A stretch of DNA of 64,000 nt, taken from NCBI RefSeq assembly GCF_015694465.1, contig NZ_JADQDO010000003.1, forward strand, positions 124,001-188,000, written 5' to 3'. Under the pieces are notes generated by a model that was not told the DNA's origin, ran no database searches, and was given only the letters and a program-made list of their open reading frames with translations. This DNA comes from Microvirga alba. Lineage in GTDB: Bacteria; Pseudomonadota; Alphaproteobacteria; Rhizobiales; Beijerinckiaceae. How positions within the stretch are numbered: the first letter of the stretch is position 1; the number at the start of each line of letters is the position of its first letter. The position numbers and the translations under genes were made by a program. Shown piece by piece: positions 27,235 through 35,673 of this stretch.

Positions 27235-28254
27235 ATGCCTTCAGTCACTCGTCGTAATCTCATGGCAGCCGCGGCTGCCGCCGCCTTGGTTCCCTCGGTC
27301 GTCCCGGCGGCCCGGGCACAGAAACTGCCCAAGGTTGAGTTCCTCTATTCGCCCTTCGCCGACTACGCGCCGTTCTTCGTCGCCAAGGAGCTCGGCTTCT
27401 TCAAGGATTTCGGCGTCGAGGTGACGCTCTCGCCGAAGGGCGGCACGGCCGAGACCATCCAGCTGCTCGCCTCCGGCAATATCGAAGCCGGCGCCGCGAC
27501 TTGGGGCGCGGGCCTCTTCAACGCACTTGACCGCGGCGCCACGGTCGCGATCATCGCCACCTCGGCGCGGATGCCGGCCACGGTCCCCTCGCCCTCCCCC
27601 TTCATGATCTCGCAGAAGGCCTGGGACGCGGGGACCCGCACCGTCGCCGGCCTCAAGGGCAAGCGCATCGGCATTCCCGGGCCGAGCGGCTTCGGCATGT
27701 TCTCCGTCGCCAAGGCGCTGGAGAAGGGCGGGTTGACGATCGAGGACGTCGAGCCGGTCTACCTGCCGCCGCCGGCGACTGCGGCCGCCTTCGCCAATGG
27801 CGGGCTCGAGGCCGGCTGGAGCATCGAGCCCTTCGCCCAGCAACTCGAGAAGCAGGGCCTCGGCCGCCGGATGGTCGAGGACCACACTTTCGGTACCGAA
27901 CTCGGCCTGATCGCCTTCAACCAGGACTTCGTCGCCAAGAACGAGGATGCGGTGGTGCGCTTCATGGCGGGCTATCTCAAAGCCGCCCGTCTGCTCGACA
28001 CGGGCGGCTGGAAGGACGACAAGGTCCTCGACATTGTGGCGAAATACACCGGGACCGAGCGCGATGCCTTGCGCGGCATCCCCTATACCGTCCGCTCCGA
28101 GGACGGCGCCATCGACATGGCCTCGGTGCGCGAGCAGGAGGAGTTCTTCCGCAAGCGCGGCGCGCTCGAATACAAGGGCCCGGCCAAAATCGACGCCGTC
28201 TATCGTGTCGATCTCTTGAAGCGCGCCAACGATCTCGTTGCGAACAAGCCCTGA
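27235..28254 (+). CDS. ABC transporter substrate-binding protein, NMT1/SsuA/TauA type
   Basis: 339 residues. A twin-arginine-like signal (TRRNLMAAAAAAALVPSVVP, cleavage near ARA) leads into an NMT1/THI5-like periplasmic binding domain: YSPFADYAPFFVAKELGFFK, then GGTAETIQLLASGNIEAG, and GKRIGIPGPSGFGMFSVAKAL. This family carries sulfonates, taurine, nitrate or aromatic precursors; the ligand cannot be named. GAGGAG nine bases before the ATG supports the start. It is the first gene of a transporter operon in which the ATPase start overlaps this stop by one base. The SBP-ATPase-permease order with GntR and an Ldh_2 enzyme behind suggests a catabolic import system. Confidence 0.88.
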   Translation: MPSVTRRNLMAAAAAAALVPSVVPAARAQKLPKVEFLYSPFADYAPFFVAKELGFFKDFGVEVTLSPKGGTAETIQLLASGNIEAGAATWGAGLFNALDRGATVAIIATSARMPATVPSPSPFMISQKAWDAGTRTVAGLKGKRIGIPGPSGFGMFSVAKALEKGGLTIEDVEPVYLPPPATAAAFANGGLEAGWSIEPFAQQLEKQGLGRRMVEDHTFGTELGLIAFNQDFVAKNEDAVVRFMAGYLKAARLLDTGGWKDDKVLDIVAKYTGTERDALRGIPYTVRSEDGAIDMASVREQEEFFRKRGALEYKGPAKIDAVYRVDLLKRANDLVANKP

Positions 28255-29057
28255 TGGCGGCGGCGCTCGAGATCGTACGCCCGTCCCCAGCGGAAGCGGA
28301 CCGGCCCGCCATCGAGGTCGGCCACCTGACCAAGGCGTTCTACGACAGCGAAGGCGACCGCGTCACCGTGGCCGTCTCCGATGTCAGCTTCTCCGTGGCG
28401 AGCGGCGAGTTCGTCTGCATTGTCGGGCCGAGCGGCTGCGGCAAGACCACGGTCCTGCGCATCTTGGCAGATCTCGAACAGAAGCTCAGCGGCACGGTGA
28501 AGCTGCACAGCGCGACCCCGCCAGCCATGGTCTTCCAGGAAACTTCCGTCTTGCCCTGGCTGACCGTGTCGGAGAACATCGCCTTTCCGCTGAGCCTCAA
28601 GGGCGTCTCCGGTGCCGAGCAAGAAAAGCGGGTCCGCGATCTCCTGGCGCTCACCGGTCTCACCGACTTCGCCAGAGCCAGGCCTCACCAGCTCTCCGGC
28701 GGCATGAAGCAACGTGTCTCGGTGGCGCGCGCCCTGGTCGACGACCGCGACATTCTGCTGATGGACGAGCCCTTCGGCTCGCTAGACGAGCAGACCCGCC
28801 TCGTCCTGCAGCAGGAGCTGCTGCGCATCTGGGAGACGACGGGCAAGACCGTGGTCTTCATCACCCACAGCGTCGACGAGGCGCTGACGCTGGCCGACCG
28901 CGTGCTCGTCATGTCGCCGCGTCCCGGCACCTTGGTCGCCGACCTGGAGGTGCCGTTCGAACGCCCGCGCGACGTCGTCGAGATGCGGCGCGACAAGCGT
29001 TTCTGGGATTTGACCTACAAGGTCTGGCGCCTGCTGGCCTCCCCGGCGAGGGCATGA
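28254..29057 (+). CDS. ABC transporter ATP-binding protein, SsuB/TauB type
   Basis: 267 residues. Walker A GPSGCGKTT lies at about 59-67, the Q-loop at VFQETSVLPWLT, signature LSGGMKQRVSVARAL, Walker B ILLMDEPFGSLDEQTR and the switch histidine in FITHSVDEAL. It energises the NMT1-type importer encoded around it. The C-terminal DVVEMRRDKRFWDLTYKVW segment is typical of the SsuB/TauB subfamily. It overlaps the binding-protein stop by one base (TGATG), and the permease begins two bases after its own stop, showing a compact operon. Confidence 0.92.
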   Translation: MAAALEIVRPSPAEADRPAIEVGHLTKAFYDSEGDRVTVAVSDVSFSVASGEFVCIVGPSGCGKTTVLRILADLEQKLSGTVKLHSATPPAMVFQETSVLPWLTVSENIAFPLSLKGVSGAEQEKRVRDLLALTGLTDFARARPHQLSGGMKQRVSVARALVDDRDILLMDEPFGSLDEQTRLVLQQELLRIWETTGKTVVFITHSVDEALTLADRVLVMSPRPGTLVADLEVPFERPRDVVEMRRDKRFWDLTYKVWRLLASPARA

Positions 29058-29058
29058 G

Positions 29059-29874
29059 ATGAGCGCCGTTCCGGTGACCTTGACGGAAGACGAGCTGCGC
29101 CGGCTCAAGGCGCCGGCGCGGCGCGAGCGGCTGTTCCGGCTCGCTTCGTATTTCAGCCCGCTGCTCCTGCTGCTGCTCTGGGAACTGTCGAGCCAGCTCA
29201 ATCTGAGCGATCGGCGCTTCTTCCCGGCTCCGAGCGCAATCGCCCAAACCGCCTGGCGCATGGTGCTGAGCTTCGAATTGTTCGACCATATCGGCGCGAC
29301 GTTGCGCCGCGTCGGCGTCGGCTACGCCATGGGCGCTGTGCCGGGCATCGTCATGGGGCTCATCCTGGGCTTGTCGCGGCCGGTCCGCCGCGTGCTCGGG
29401 CCGATCTTCTCGGCTCTCTATCCTGTGCCGAAGATCGCCATCCTGCCGTTGATCCTGCTGGTCTTCGGCGTTGGCGATGCCTCGAAGTTCGTGGTCATCG
29501 CCATCGGCGTGTTCTTCCTCATGCTCTACAACACCATGAGCGGGGTGATGCAGACGCCCCAGATCTACATGGACGTCGCCAAGAATGCTGGCGCGACCCG
29601 CCTCCAGACCTTCCGGCGCATCGCCTTCCCCGCCGCGCTGCCGAGCATCTTCACGGGGCTGAAGCTCGCCGCCGGCTCGTCCTACATCATCATCGCAGCG
29701 GCCGAGTTCCTCGGCGCACGCAGCGGCATCGGCTTCTTCATCTGGGCGTCGTGGCAGACCTTCGCGGTCTCGCGGATGTTCGTCGGCATCGTGGTGATCT
29801 CGGCCATGGGTTACCTCACCATCCTCGCGCTCGAGGCGCTGGAGCGGCGCTTTGTGCCCTGGGCGAAGCATTGA
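29059..29874 (+). CDS. ABC transporter permease, SsuC/TauC type
   Basis: 271 residues with about six membrane helices. The cytoplasmic EAA loop reads DVAKNAGATRLQTFRRIAFP, then AALPSIFTGLKLA, which contacts the ATPase. Sequence and length match BPD_transp_1 permeases of sulfonate, taurine and nitrate systems. An unusually long charged N-terminus (about 40 residues) precedes the first helix. The gene sits directly after the ATPase and 22 bases before the GntR regulator. Confidence 0.9.
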   Translation: MSAVPVTLTEDELRRLKAPARRERLFRLASYFSPLLLLLLWELSSQLNLSDRRFFPAPSAIAQTAWRMVLSFELFDHIGATLRRVGVGYAMGAVPGIVMGLILGLSRPVRRVLGPIFSALYPVPKIAILPLILLVFGVGDASKFVVIAIGVFFLMLYNTMSGVMQTPQIYMDVAKNAGATRLQTFRRIAFPAALPSIFTGLKLAAGSSYIIIAAAEFLGARSGIGFFIWASWQTFAVSRMFVGIVVISAMGYLTILALEALERRFVPWAKH

Positions 29875-29896
29875 GGCGGTTGGGGAGCAGAGGCTC

Positions 29897-30613
29897 ATGA
29901 CCGTCGCCAGCCCGGCCACCACCGCCCACGCACCCGTTTCGGAGCGCATCTACCTCGCGCTCCGGCAGGAGATCATGCGCTGCGAGCTCGCGCCGGGGAC
30001 GACGCTCGACGCTGCCGCCATCGCCCGCCGCTACGAGGTCTCGAAGACGCCGGTGCGTGACGCGATGCAGAAGCTCGCTGCCGACGGGCTGGTCGCGATC
30101 CTGCCGCGCAGCGGCTACCGCGTCGCCGCCATCACCTTCCAGGCCGTGCACGAGATCCTCGACCTGCGCGCGGCGATCGGCCCGCATGCGGCACGGCAGG
30201 CGGCACGCCACGCCACGGCGGCCGACGTCGCCGAGCTGCGCCAGATCGTCAGGGAATACGCCGCGCCGCTCGATGTCGGCGCGATGCAAAAGGTGGCGCG
30301 GCGCTTCCACGTCGCCATCGCCGGCTGCAGCCGCAACAAGCGCGTCATCGCCCTGTCGGAGAGCCTTTTCGACGAGCTCGAACGCCTCCTGCGTTTCGCC
30401 ATCGACTTTTCCGTGAAGGCTGGGGAGCACTCCGACGAACACACCGCGCTCGTCGATGCGATCGAAGCGGGCGACGGCGAGCGGGCTGCAGCGATCGAAG
30501 CCGCCCATATCAAGTCCAGTCGGGAGTTCCTGATCGAGCGTCTGATGACGCTGGGCTATCTCTCGGAAAGCGAGATCCGGATCGGCAGCGCGGCGCGGAG
30601 TGCAGGCGAATGA
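29897..30613 (+). CDS. GntR-family regulator with FCD domain
   Basis: 238 residues. An N-terminal winged helix-turn-helix (ERIYLALRQEIMRCELAPGT at about 15-34, ARRYEVSKTPVRDAMQKLAA) is followed by an all-helical FCD ligand domain (LDLRAAIGPHAARQAARHAT, and the metal-site histidines around RFHVAIAG and HTALVDAIEAGD). This FadR-type group controls catabolic operons in response to organic acids. ATG 29897 is chosen because the helix-turn-helix begins soon after; an earlier in-frame start overlaps the permease. It overlaps the Ldh_2 gene by four bases, so it is probably part of the operon it controls. Confidence 0.88.
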   Translation: MTVASPATTAHAPVSERIYLALRQEIMRCELAPGTTLDAAAIARRYEVSKTPVRDAMQKLAADGLVAILPRSGYRVAAITFQAVHEILDLRAAIGPHAARQAARHATAADVAELRQIVREYAAPLDVGAMQKVARRFHVAIAGCSRNKRVIALSESLFDELERLLRFAIDFSVKAGEHSDEHTALVDAIEAGDGERAAAIEAAHIKSSREFLIERLMTLGYLSESEIRIGSAARSAGE

Positions 30614-31524
30614 TCGCGGCGGCTGATGCGGTAACACGGCTGTCGACCGCCCTCGGTGGAAGCCCGGCAGCGAAGCTCGCCGCTTCGGCGTTGATTGAAG
30701 CCGAAGCGCTTGGCCTGCCGCGCTTCGGCATCGCCATGCTCGATGAATTGACGGCCGATGCCGCGCCCGTCCCGGCGGACGAGGGACCACAGGCCATCCG
30801 CTGGCTCGACTGTTCCTCCTGCTTCGCACCGCTCGCCGTCGCCACCGCCACGCTCGATCTGACGGGGGCCGCCCAGCAGTTCGGCATCGCTGCGGTCTTC
30901 CTGCGTGGCATTAGGGGCTTCGGCCGACTCGCCCCCTTCGTCCGTCACCTCGCCGATGCCGGGCTCGTCGGACTCGCCGGCGCCGAAGGGCCGCCTTTCG
31001 TCGCGCCGCATGGCGGCACGCAGCCGGTGATCGGCACCAACCCGCTCGCCATCGCCATGGGCCAAGGCACGGAGCGCGTGGTCATCGACGTCGCGAGCAG
31101 CAGCGCCACCATGGCCGATATCCGCACCGCTCGCGCCACCGGCACTCCGTTGCTGGACGGGACCGCGCTGGACGGCGAAGGAAGGCCGACCCGCATCGCT
31201 GCCGAGGTTGCAGCGCTCCTGCCGCGCGGTGGCCAGATTGGCTCGCTGCTCGGGCTCGTGGTGGAGCTCATGGCCGGGGTCGCCAGCGGCGGCCGGGGCG
31301 ATCCGAAGGGGCGCGGGGTGTTTATCCTCGCCTTCGATCCGGCGGCGGCCGGAGAGCGCATCGACTGGCAAGCCAAGCTTGCCGGGTTGAAGAACGATTG
31401 GACTGCTGGTGGCGGTCACTGGCCGCGCGGCGGCGGATTGCCGGTCGAGGCCGCGCTGGACGCTGAATTCGCACAGCGCCTCGACGCCCATCTCACCCGT
31501 ATGACGGCTCAGGGAGGCCGGTGA
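30610..31524 (+). CDS. Ldh_2-family NAD(P)-dependent oxidoreductase
   Basis: 304 residues of the malate/L-lactate/ureidoglycolate dehydrogenase fold. Seen are RGIRGFGRLAPFVRHLADAG, then the cofactor region GGTQPVIGTNPLAIAM, VVIDVASSSATMADI and the C-terminal block GSLLGLVVELMAGVASG. The family norm is 330-350 residues and the N-terminus looks about 30 residues short. The family's usual catalytic-histidine block (typically around GVxSHG) is replaced by FGIAMLDEL, so activity or substrate may differ. It probably oxidises a 2-hydroxyacid imported by the adjacent transporter. AllD (ureidoglycolate dehydrogenase) belongs to this family, but the purine genes are 16 kb away and no link is claimed. 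Confidence 0.78.
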   Translation: MIAAADAVTRLSTALGGSPAAKLAASALIEAEALGLPRFGIAMLDELTADAAPVPADEGPQAIRWLDCSSCFAPLAVATATLDLTGAAQQFGIAAVFLRGIRGFGRLAPFVRHLADAGLVGLAGAEGPPFVAPHGGTQPVIGTNPLAIAMGQGTERVVIDVASSSATMADIRTARATGTPLLDGTALDGEGRPTRIAAEVAALLPRGGQIGSLLGLVVELMAGVASGGRGDPKGRGVFILAFDPAAAGERIDWQAKLAGLKNDWTAGGGHWPRGGGLPVEAALDAEFAQRLDAHLTRMTAQGGR

Positions 31525-31670
31525 TGCAACACTTCACCCTGCCCGGTTGGCATGGTTCCGGCCGGCAACACTGGCAGAGACTCTGGCTGCCGCACGACCC
31601 GGCGGCAATCGTCGTCGAGCAGTGCGATTGGGACAATCTGGCCGACCGCCTTGCAGAGATGGTACCCTAG
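31524..31670 (+). pseudogene. RBBP9/YdeN-type serine hydrolase, N-terminal fragment
   Basis: 48 residues beginning MQHFTLPGWHGSGRQHWQRL, with VEQCDWDNLADRLAEM further on. This is the start of the YdeN/RBBP9 alpha/beta-hydrolase family, whose proteins are about 180 residues. The frame ends at a TAG just before the next gene, and the serine elbow and all later motifs are missing. It overlaps the Ldh_2 stop (TGATG), so it once formed part of that operon. Confidence 0.65.
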
Positions 31671-32981
31671 ATGACGACATACCCCACCTCCGGGCCTGTT
31701 TTTTCGGTCATCCCTGTCGACGGCCCGATCGACGAGCCGCGCCGGATTACCATCTCCGGCCTCGCTCCTGACGAACTCGTCGCCATCTCCACCCGGACGA
31801 TGCGATCGCGTGGCGCCCTTTGGGACAGTCAGGCAACCTATATGGCTGACGCGCACGGCGTGATCGATCTGACCCGTGACGCGCCCGTTGGCGGCGATTA
31901 TGCCGAGGTTTCGGCAATGGGCCTGCTCTGGAGCCAGCACCCGGTCGGCAGCACGAGCCAAGAGCTCTTCGCCGACGACGTCATGCAGCCTCTATCGACG
32001 ACGCTGACCGCCGAGACCGCCGACGGCATCCGCGCTGAGGCCGAGCTCTTCCAGCGCTTCGCCGCGCCCGGCGTGACGCGGCGGGAGATCCGGGAGGACG
32101 GCTTGGTCGGCACGTTGTTCACACCTGCCGGACCGGGCCCGCATCCGATCGTGGTAGTGCTCAATGGCTCGGGCGGCGGCATCAACGAGCCACGCGGCGC
32201 GCTCTACGCCTCCCATGGCTACCAGGCCTTCGCGCTCGGCTATTTCAAGGCGCCTGGCCTGTCGCCTTTCATCACCGAAACGCCGCTCGAATATCTCGAG
32301 GCAGGCCTGCGCTGGGTGCACCGGGAACTCCAGCCACGGGACGGCTTCGTTGCGGTCAGCGGGCAGTCGCGCGGCGGCGAACTCGCTCTGCTGCTCGGCG
32401 CGACCTTCCCCGATCTCGTCTCGGCCGTGATCGCCTATGTGCCCGGCGCCGTGGTCCATGGTGCCCAGGGCGCCGGCGATCCAGCGCGCGGTGGCTGGCA
32501 AGGCGTGACCTGGACCAGGGGCGGCGTCCCCCTAGCGCATCTCTGGCAGGACAACAGTGCGGTGCATTGGCACCCCTGGGCCGGCGACGTCCCGCCCAGC
32601 CGGCACCACTCCGTCTTCTTCGAGGGACTGAAGGATCGCACTCTGGCGGCGCGCGCGCGAATTCCGGTCGAGAGGATCGCGGGCCCGGTGCTCTTGATCT
32701 CGGGCCGCGACGACCGCGCCTGGCCATCCAGCCTCTACTCCCGCATGGTGGTCTCGACCCTGCGCCAGCACGACCATCCTCACCTGGTCCGCCATCTCGA
32801 CTTCGATGATGCCGGTCACGCCATTAACCTGCCCTTCGTGCCGACGACGCAGTTGGCGCGCGAGCACCCGGTCTCGAAGGTACCCTACACGAGCGGTGGC
32901 ACACCCTCTGGAAATGCCAGAGCCGATGATGGTTCCTGGCGCGGGGTTCTCATCTTCCTGGCCGAGATAACCAGCCGCTAG
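31671..32981 (+). CDS. Acyl-CoA thioesterase/BAAT-family hydrolase
   Basis: 436 residues. The N-terminal beta-sandwich (about 1-130; DGPIDEPRRITISGLAPDEL, TRTMRSRGALWDSQATY) and C-terminal alpha/beta-hydrolase domain match bile acid-CoA:amino acid N-acyltransferase and acyl-CoA thioesterase relatives. The oxyanion segment NGSGGGINEPR comes first, the nucleophile is Ser233 in SGQSRGGE, the acid Asp is in ISGRDDRAWPS and the histidine is in FDDAGHAINLPF. Bacterial members are thought to cleave activated acyl esters, but few are characterised. The ATG follows the stop of the hydrolase stump directly. Confidence 0.85.
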   Translation: MTTYPTSGPVFSVIPVDGPIDEPRRITISGLAPDELVAISTRTMRSRGALWDSQATYMADAHGVIDLTRDAPVGGDYAEVSAMGLLWSQHPVGSTSQELFADDVMQPLSTTLTAETADGIRAEAELFQRFAAPGVTRREIREDGLVGTLFTPAGPGPHPIVVVLNGSGGGINEPRGALYASHGYQAFALGYFKAPGLSPFITETPLEYLEAGLRWVHRELQPRDGFVAVSGQSRGGELALLLGATFPDLVSAVIAYVPGAVVHGAQGAGDPARGGWQGVTWTRGGVPLAHLWQDNSAVHWHPWAGDVPPSRHHSVFFEGLKDRTLAARARIPVERIAGPVLLISGRDDRAWPSSLYSRMVVSTLRQHDHPHLVRHLDFDDAGHAINLPFVPTTQLAREHPVSKVPYTSGGTPSGNARADDGSWRGVLIFLAEITSR

Positions 32982-33049
32982 TCCAGGCGGATCCCGCCAA
33001 CGCCCTTATGCGCAAGCAGACAACAGGATCCTTCGAAAGGAAGACGAAC

Positions 33050-33949
33050 ATGCCCACAAGAGAGCACCTCGAAGGCGAGTGGCGTGAATGGCGCTATGCC
33101 CACGTTGCCAAGATGTTCCGCCCGTATGGCTGGACTTCGCTAGTTGCGCAATACTGGCTGGAAGCAGATGATCACGACGTCAAGTTCGAACTGCTTCCCG
33201 GCAGCTGGTCGGTTGAGAAAGGCCGGATCATCTTCACCCCGCCTGTCTCGGGTCCGACCCTGTCAGTGAATGGCGAGTATCCCGCAGATCCAGTCGAGAT
33301 CATTCCGGGGCGAAACCAGACCTACGGTCACGGCAATAGCCTGCCGGTGTATTTCGGCGTGAACGAGGTGGAGACCATTGTGCGCACCAAGCATGACGGC
33401 CACCGGCTCTACGGTGTCCGCGTGCGCGATCCGCGCAAGGCGACGCGCTTGGAGGATGCAGGCGTCACCGCTTTCGACTACGATCCTGCGTGGCGAATCC
33501 CCGGTTTCTACACGCCCACCGAACGCATCGAATTCGAGGCCGAAACCGTGGAAGCTGGCGTTCGTGAAACGACTCCGCGCATGGGAACCTTCACCTTCGA
33601 GTTCAAGGGCAAGATCTATAACCTCGTGCTCATCGGCAAGGACACGCCGACTGGCGTACAGCCCGTAGCGCACGTTCGCGATCAGACCAGCGGCCCCATC
33701 ACCTACGGCGCCGGCCGAGTCATCGAACTGCAGTTCGCCGAAGATACAAGCACCCGCATCGACTGGATCGATTTCAATTACGCGGTCGCGCTGCCATGCG
33801 CCTTTACGAACTTCGTCACCTGTCCGCTGGTTCCCCCTGAGAATCAGCTCGACTTCGAGGTTCTGGCCGGTGAGAAGCGCCCCTCGCAAAGTGTGGTGAG
33901 GACAACGACCTACCAGCCCAGAACGAACGGCGTTCCCCAACACCCGTGA
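33050..33949 (+). CDS. DUF1684-domain protein
   Basis: 299 residues. The central and C-terminal parts carry the DUF1684 pattern: YTPTERIEFEAETVE, GTFTFEFKGKIYNLVLIGKD, GPITYGAGRVIELQF, DWIDFNYAVALPCAFTNFVT, CPLVPPENQLDFEVLAGEK. These proteins are thought to be cytosolic beta-rich proteins; no enzyme activity is established that I know of. There is no signal peptide. ATG 33050 has GAAAGGAAG upstream, so the longer frame from 33008 is rejected. Its N-terminal 75 residues are more divergent than usual for the family. IS6 remnants begin about 170 bases after the gene. Confidence 0.8.
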   Translation: MPTREHLEGEWREWRYAHVAKMFRPYGWTSLVAQYWLEADDHDVKFELLPGSWSVEKGRIIFTPPVSGPTLSVNGEYPADPVEIIPGRNQTYGHGNSLPVYFGVNEVETIVRTKHDGHRLYGVRVRDPRKATRLEDAGVTAFDYDPAWRIPGFYTPTERIEFEAETVEAGVRETTPRMGTFTFEFKGKIYNLVLIGKDTPTGVQPVAHVRDQTSGPITYGAGRVIELQFAEDTSTRIDWIDFNYAVALPCAFTNFVTCPLVPPENQLDFEVLAGEKRPSQSVVRTTTYQPRTNGVPQHP

Positions 33950-34118
33950 CTGCACTTCCGGACAAGTGCCCATTAAGAATTGATGGACGCCTATTGTGCC
34001 GTCCACACTTCACCATGAACAGGCGGCAGTCGGCACCCACTTACCAATGATCGATCCTCCCGAAATTTTTCACTTTCTTGATTTGTTCAAGGAAAGGCGC
34101 ATTGGCGGCAAAACATTG

Positions 34119-34215
34119 GGATCCGTCGCCCCCGTCGCGCGATTGCAGGCGTATTTCGCCTGCCCTTTCCGCATCATGTGGATCAACTCGATCCCACCAA
34201 AGATGACGCGGGTAC
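34119..34215 (-). mobile_element. IS6-family remnant (right end and transposase C-terminus)
   Basis: On the minus strand it reads RVIFGGIELIHMMRKGQAKY, then ACNRATGATDP, the C-terminal tail of an IS6 transposase, ending in the terminal repeat GGATCCGTCGC (plus strand 34119-34129). It abuts the next IS6 copy at 34216 exactly, so one element was inserted into or recombined with the other. Confidence 0.72.
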
Positions 34216-35022
34216 GGATCCGTCGCAATTTTTTGTTCCCAGTATCCGCTACTGCTACCCGGGTCTCGTTAGCGGAGGGGTCGCGTGTTCAAGGGAAGGC
34301 ATTTTGATCGTTCGGTGATCCTGCTCTGCATCTGATGGTATCTGGCGTACAGCCTGGGCCTGCGGAACCTTGAAGAGATGATGGCTGAGCGCGGCATCTC
34401 GGTCGATCGCGCGACATCGACAGATGGGTTGTCCGTTATTCGCCCGAGTTGCTGGAGTGCTTCAACCAACGCAAACGCGCTGTGAGCCGGAACTGGCATG
34501 TCGATGAAACGTGCATCAAGGTCAGAGGCCAGTGGCGATATCTTTACCGCGCCATCGACAGCAATGGCGACACGGTTGAGTTCTTGTTCAGCGAGCGCCG
34601 CAATCTGGCCGCCGCCAAGCGTTTCCTGGCCCGAGCGTTGAGGCGGCACGGCCGTCCTGCGATGATTGGGATCGACGGCAGCCAGACTAACCGGGAAGCG
34701 ATTGTGGCTTGAGATACAATAAACCGCCTCCAGGACAGATCGCGGCGGCGTCTGAAACCCATTCGCATCCGACAAAGCATCTATCTCAATAACCGCATTG
34801 AGCAGGATCATCGTGCCATCGAGCGACGGGGTTCGACCCATACTCGGCTTTCAGTCCACCGCCAGTGCGCGCGTGATCCTGGGTGGCATCGAGATGATTC
34901 ATATGATGCGTAAACAACAGGCGAAATACGCCTGCAATCCGCAGTTTGATCTGCTCGCCGCGTGAGCGTCTGGTATGGGACCAGACGCTCACGCGTCCTA
35001 TCTCCGAATGTGCGACGGATCC
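34216..35022 (+). mobile_element. Nearly full-length IS6-family element with broken transposase
   Basis: 807 bases between GGATCCGTCGCA (34216) and its inverted match ending at 35022, a normal IS6 size. The transposase begins at about 34284 ([14 protein letters not shown]), then has a stop (Arg to TGA), a frameshift near 34410, a readable middle 34449-34712 (WHVDETCIKVRGQWRYLYRA with the first Asp, IGIDGSQTNREAI with the second), a further in-frame TGA, then YLNNRIEQDHRAIERR with the Glu, and a last frameshift before the tail. The 8-base flanks (GCGGGTAC left, CTATAAGT right) do not match, so no target duplication remains. It is inactive. Confidence 0.8.
34961..34993 (+). terminator. 14-base-pair hairpin at the 3' end of the IS6 transposase
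   Basis: The arms CGTGAGCGTCTGGT and ACCAGACGCTCACG pair perfectly around a five-base loop ATGGG. The left arm contains the transposase stop codon. No T-run follows on either strand, so it is a transcription-blocking or RNA-stabilising hairpin rather than a textbook terminator. Confidence 0.5.
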
Positions 35023-35673
35023 CTATAAGTGATATTTATAAATCGGCGTCGGCGGTATGGTCCGTTCCCGCTTATGTATTTCTTGTCCCAATAAAGTCAT
35101 CCCCAAATCTAATTCGAATTTAGAACTAATTTATATATTAAGAATAACTAATTTATATATTAATATAACTGTTGCAAGCGCCAGAAAACTCAATAATATA
35201 AGTTCAATTGCAATCAATATTGCTCCAGATAACGGTAATTACGACACGAATATTCAAATTTTTGCGGGCTTTCAATTGAACAAGCGGTTACGCCGTACCA
35301 TAAGCCAAACCCTAACACGGTATGTGGTTGCGTCCGGCCAAGACCGCGACGATCGTGAGAGCGAACCTCTCGGTCGGTTTATGACTTCATCGCGGCGGAT
35401 GTCCGTCGCGTTCGGCATCGCAATGCCTTTCCGTTGATCGGAGTGGCCGATTCAGATGCCGGTGCTGCGGAATTGAGGCCGTCCAGAACCTCAGCCGCCG
35501 ATCCCCGGTCTCGTTTCATCCACTAGTCGAAAGTCTGCGCAATCGGGGGCGTAAAGGTGAAAGATAAGACGCTCAACGGATCAATCTCCGATGCCGCGCT
35601 GGCAGAACGGGCGCGCATGAACAGCCACCTTATCGCCAAATCCGTTTAGTTTGCGACCGCGCTTAGAGCACCG
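35023..35673. other. AT-rich island and gene-free leader before the epimerase gene
   Basis: Bases 35030-35280 are far richer in A and T than the rest of the window, with many TATATTA and AATTTA runs and a pair of 17-base direct repeats. A frame of 126 codons from 35057 exists, but its composition (Ile, Asn, Ser runs) looks like translated AT-rich DNA and not a protein. A 30-codon frame at 35557-35649 (VKDKTLNGSISDAALAERAR) is unsupported. AT-rich stretches of this kind bind MucR/Ros or H-NS-like proteins in other bacteria, so a role in silencing the downstream sugar genes is possible. Confidence 0.5.
35124..35162 (+). repeat. Two 17-base direct repeats in the AT-rich island
   Basis: AACTAATTTATATATTA occurs at 35124-35140 and 35146-35162, 22 bases apart from start to start (about two helical turns). 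Copies on the same face of the helix could be binding sites for one regulator. Confidence 0.6.

Noticed and set aside
30610-31524. Ldh_2 gene as ureidoglycolate dehydrogenase of purine breakdown
   Set aside because: It is shorter than AllD, its usual catalytic region is altered, and it sits in a separate operon 16 kb from the purine genes.
35057-35437. Open frame of 126 codons in the AT-rich island
   Set aside because: Its composition reflects AT-rich DNA, it has no ribosome site and resembles no protein family known to me.
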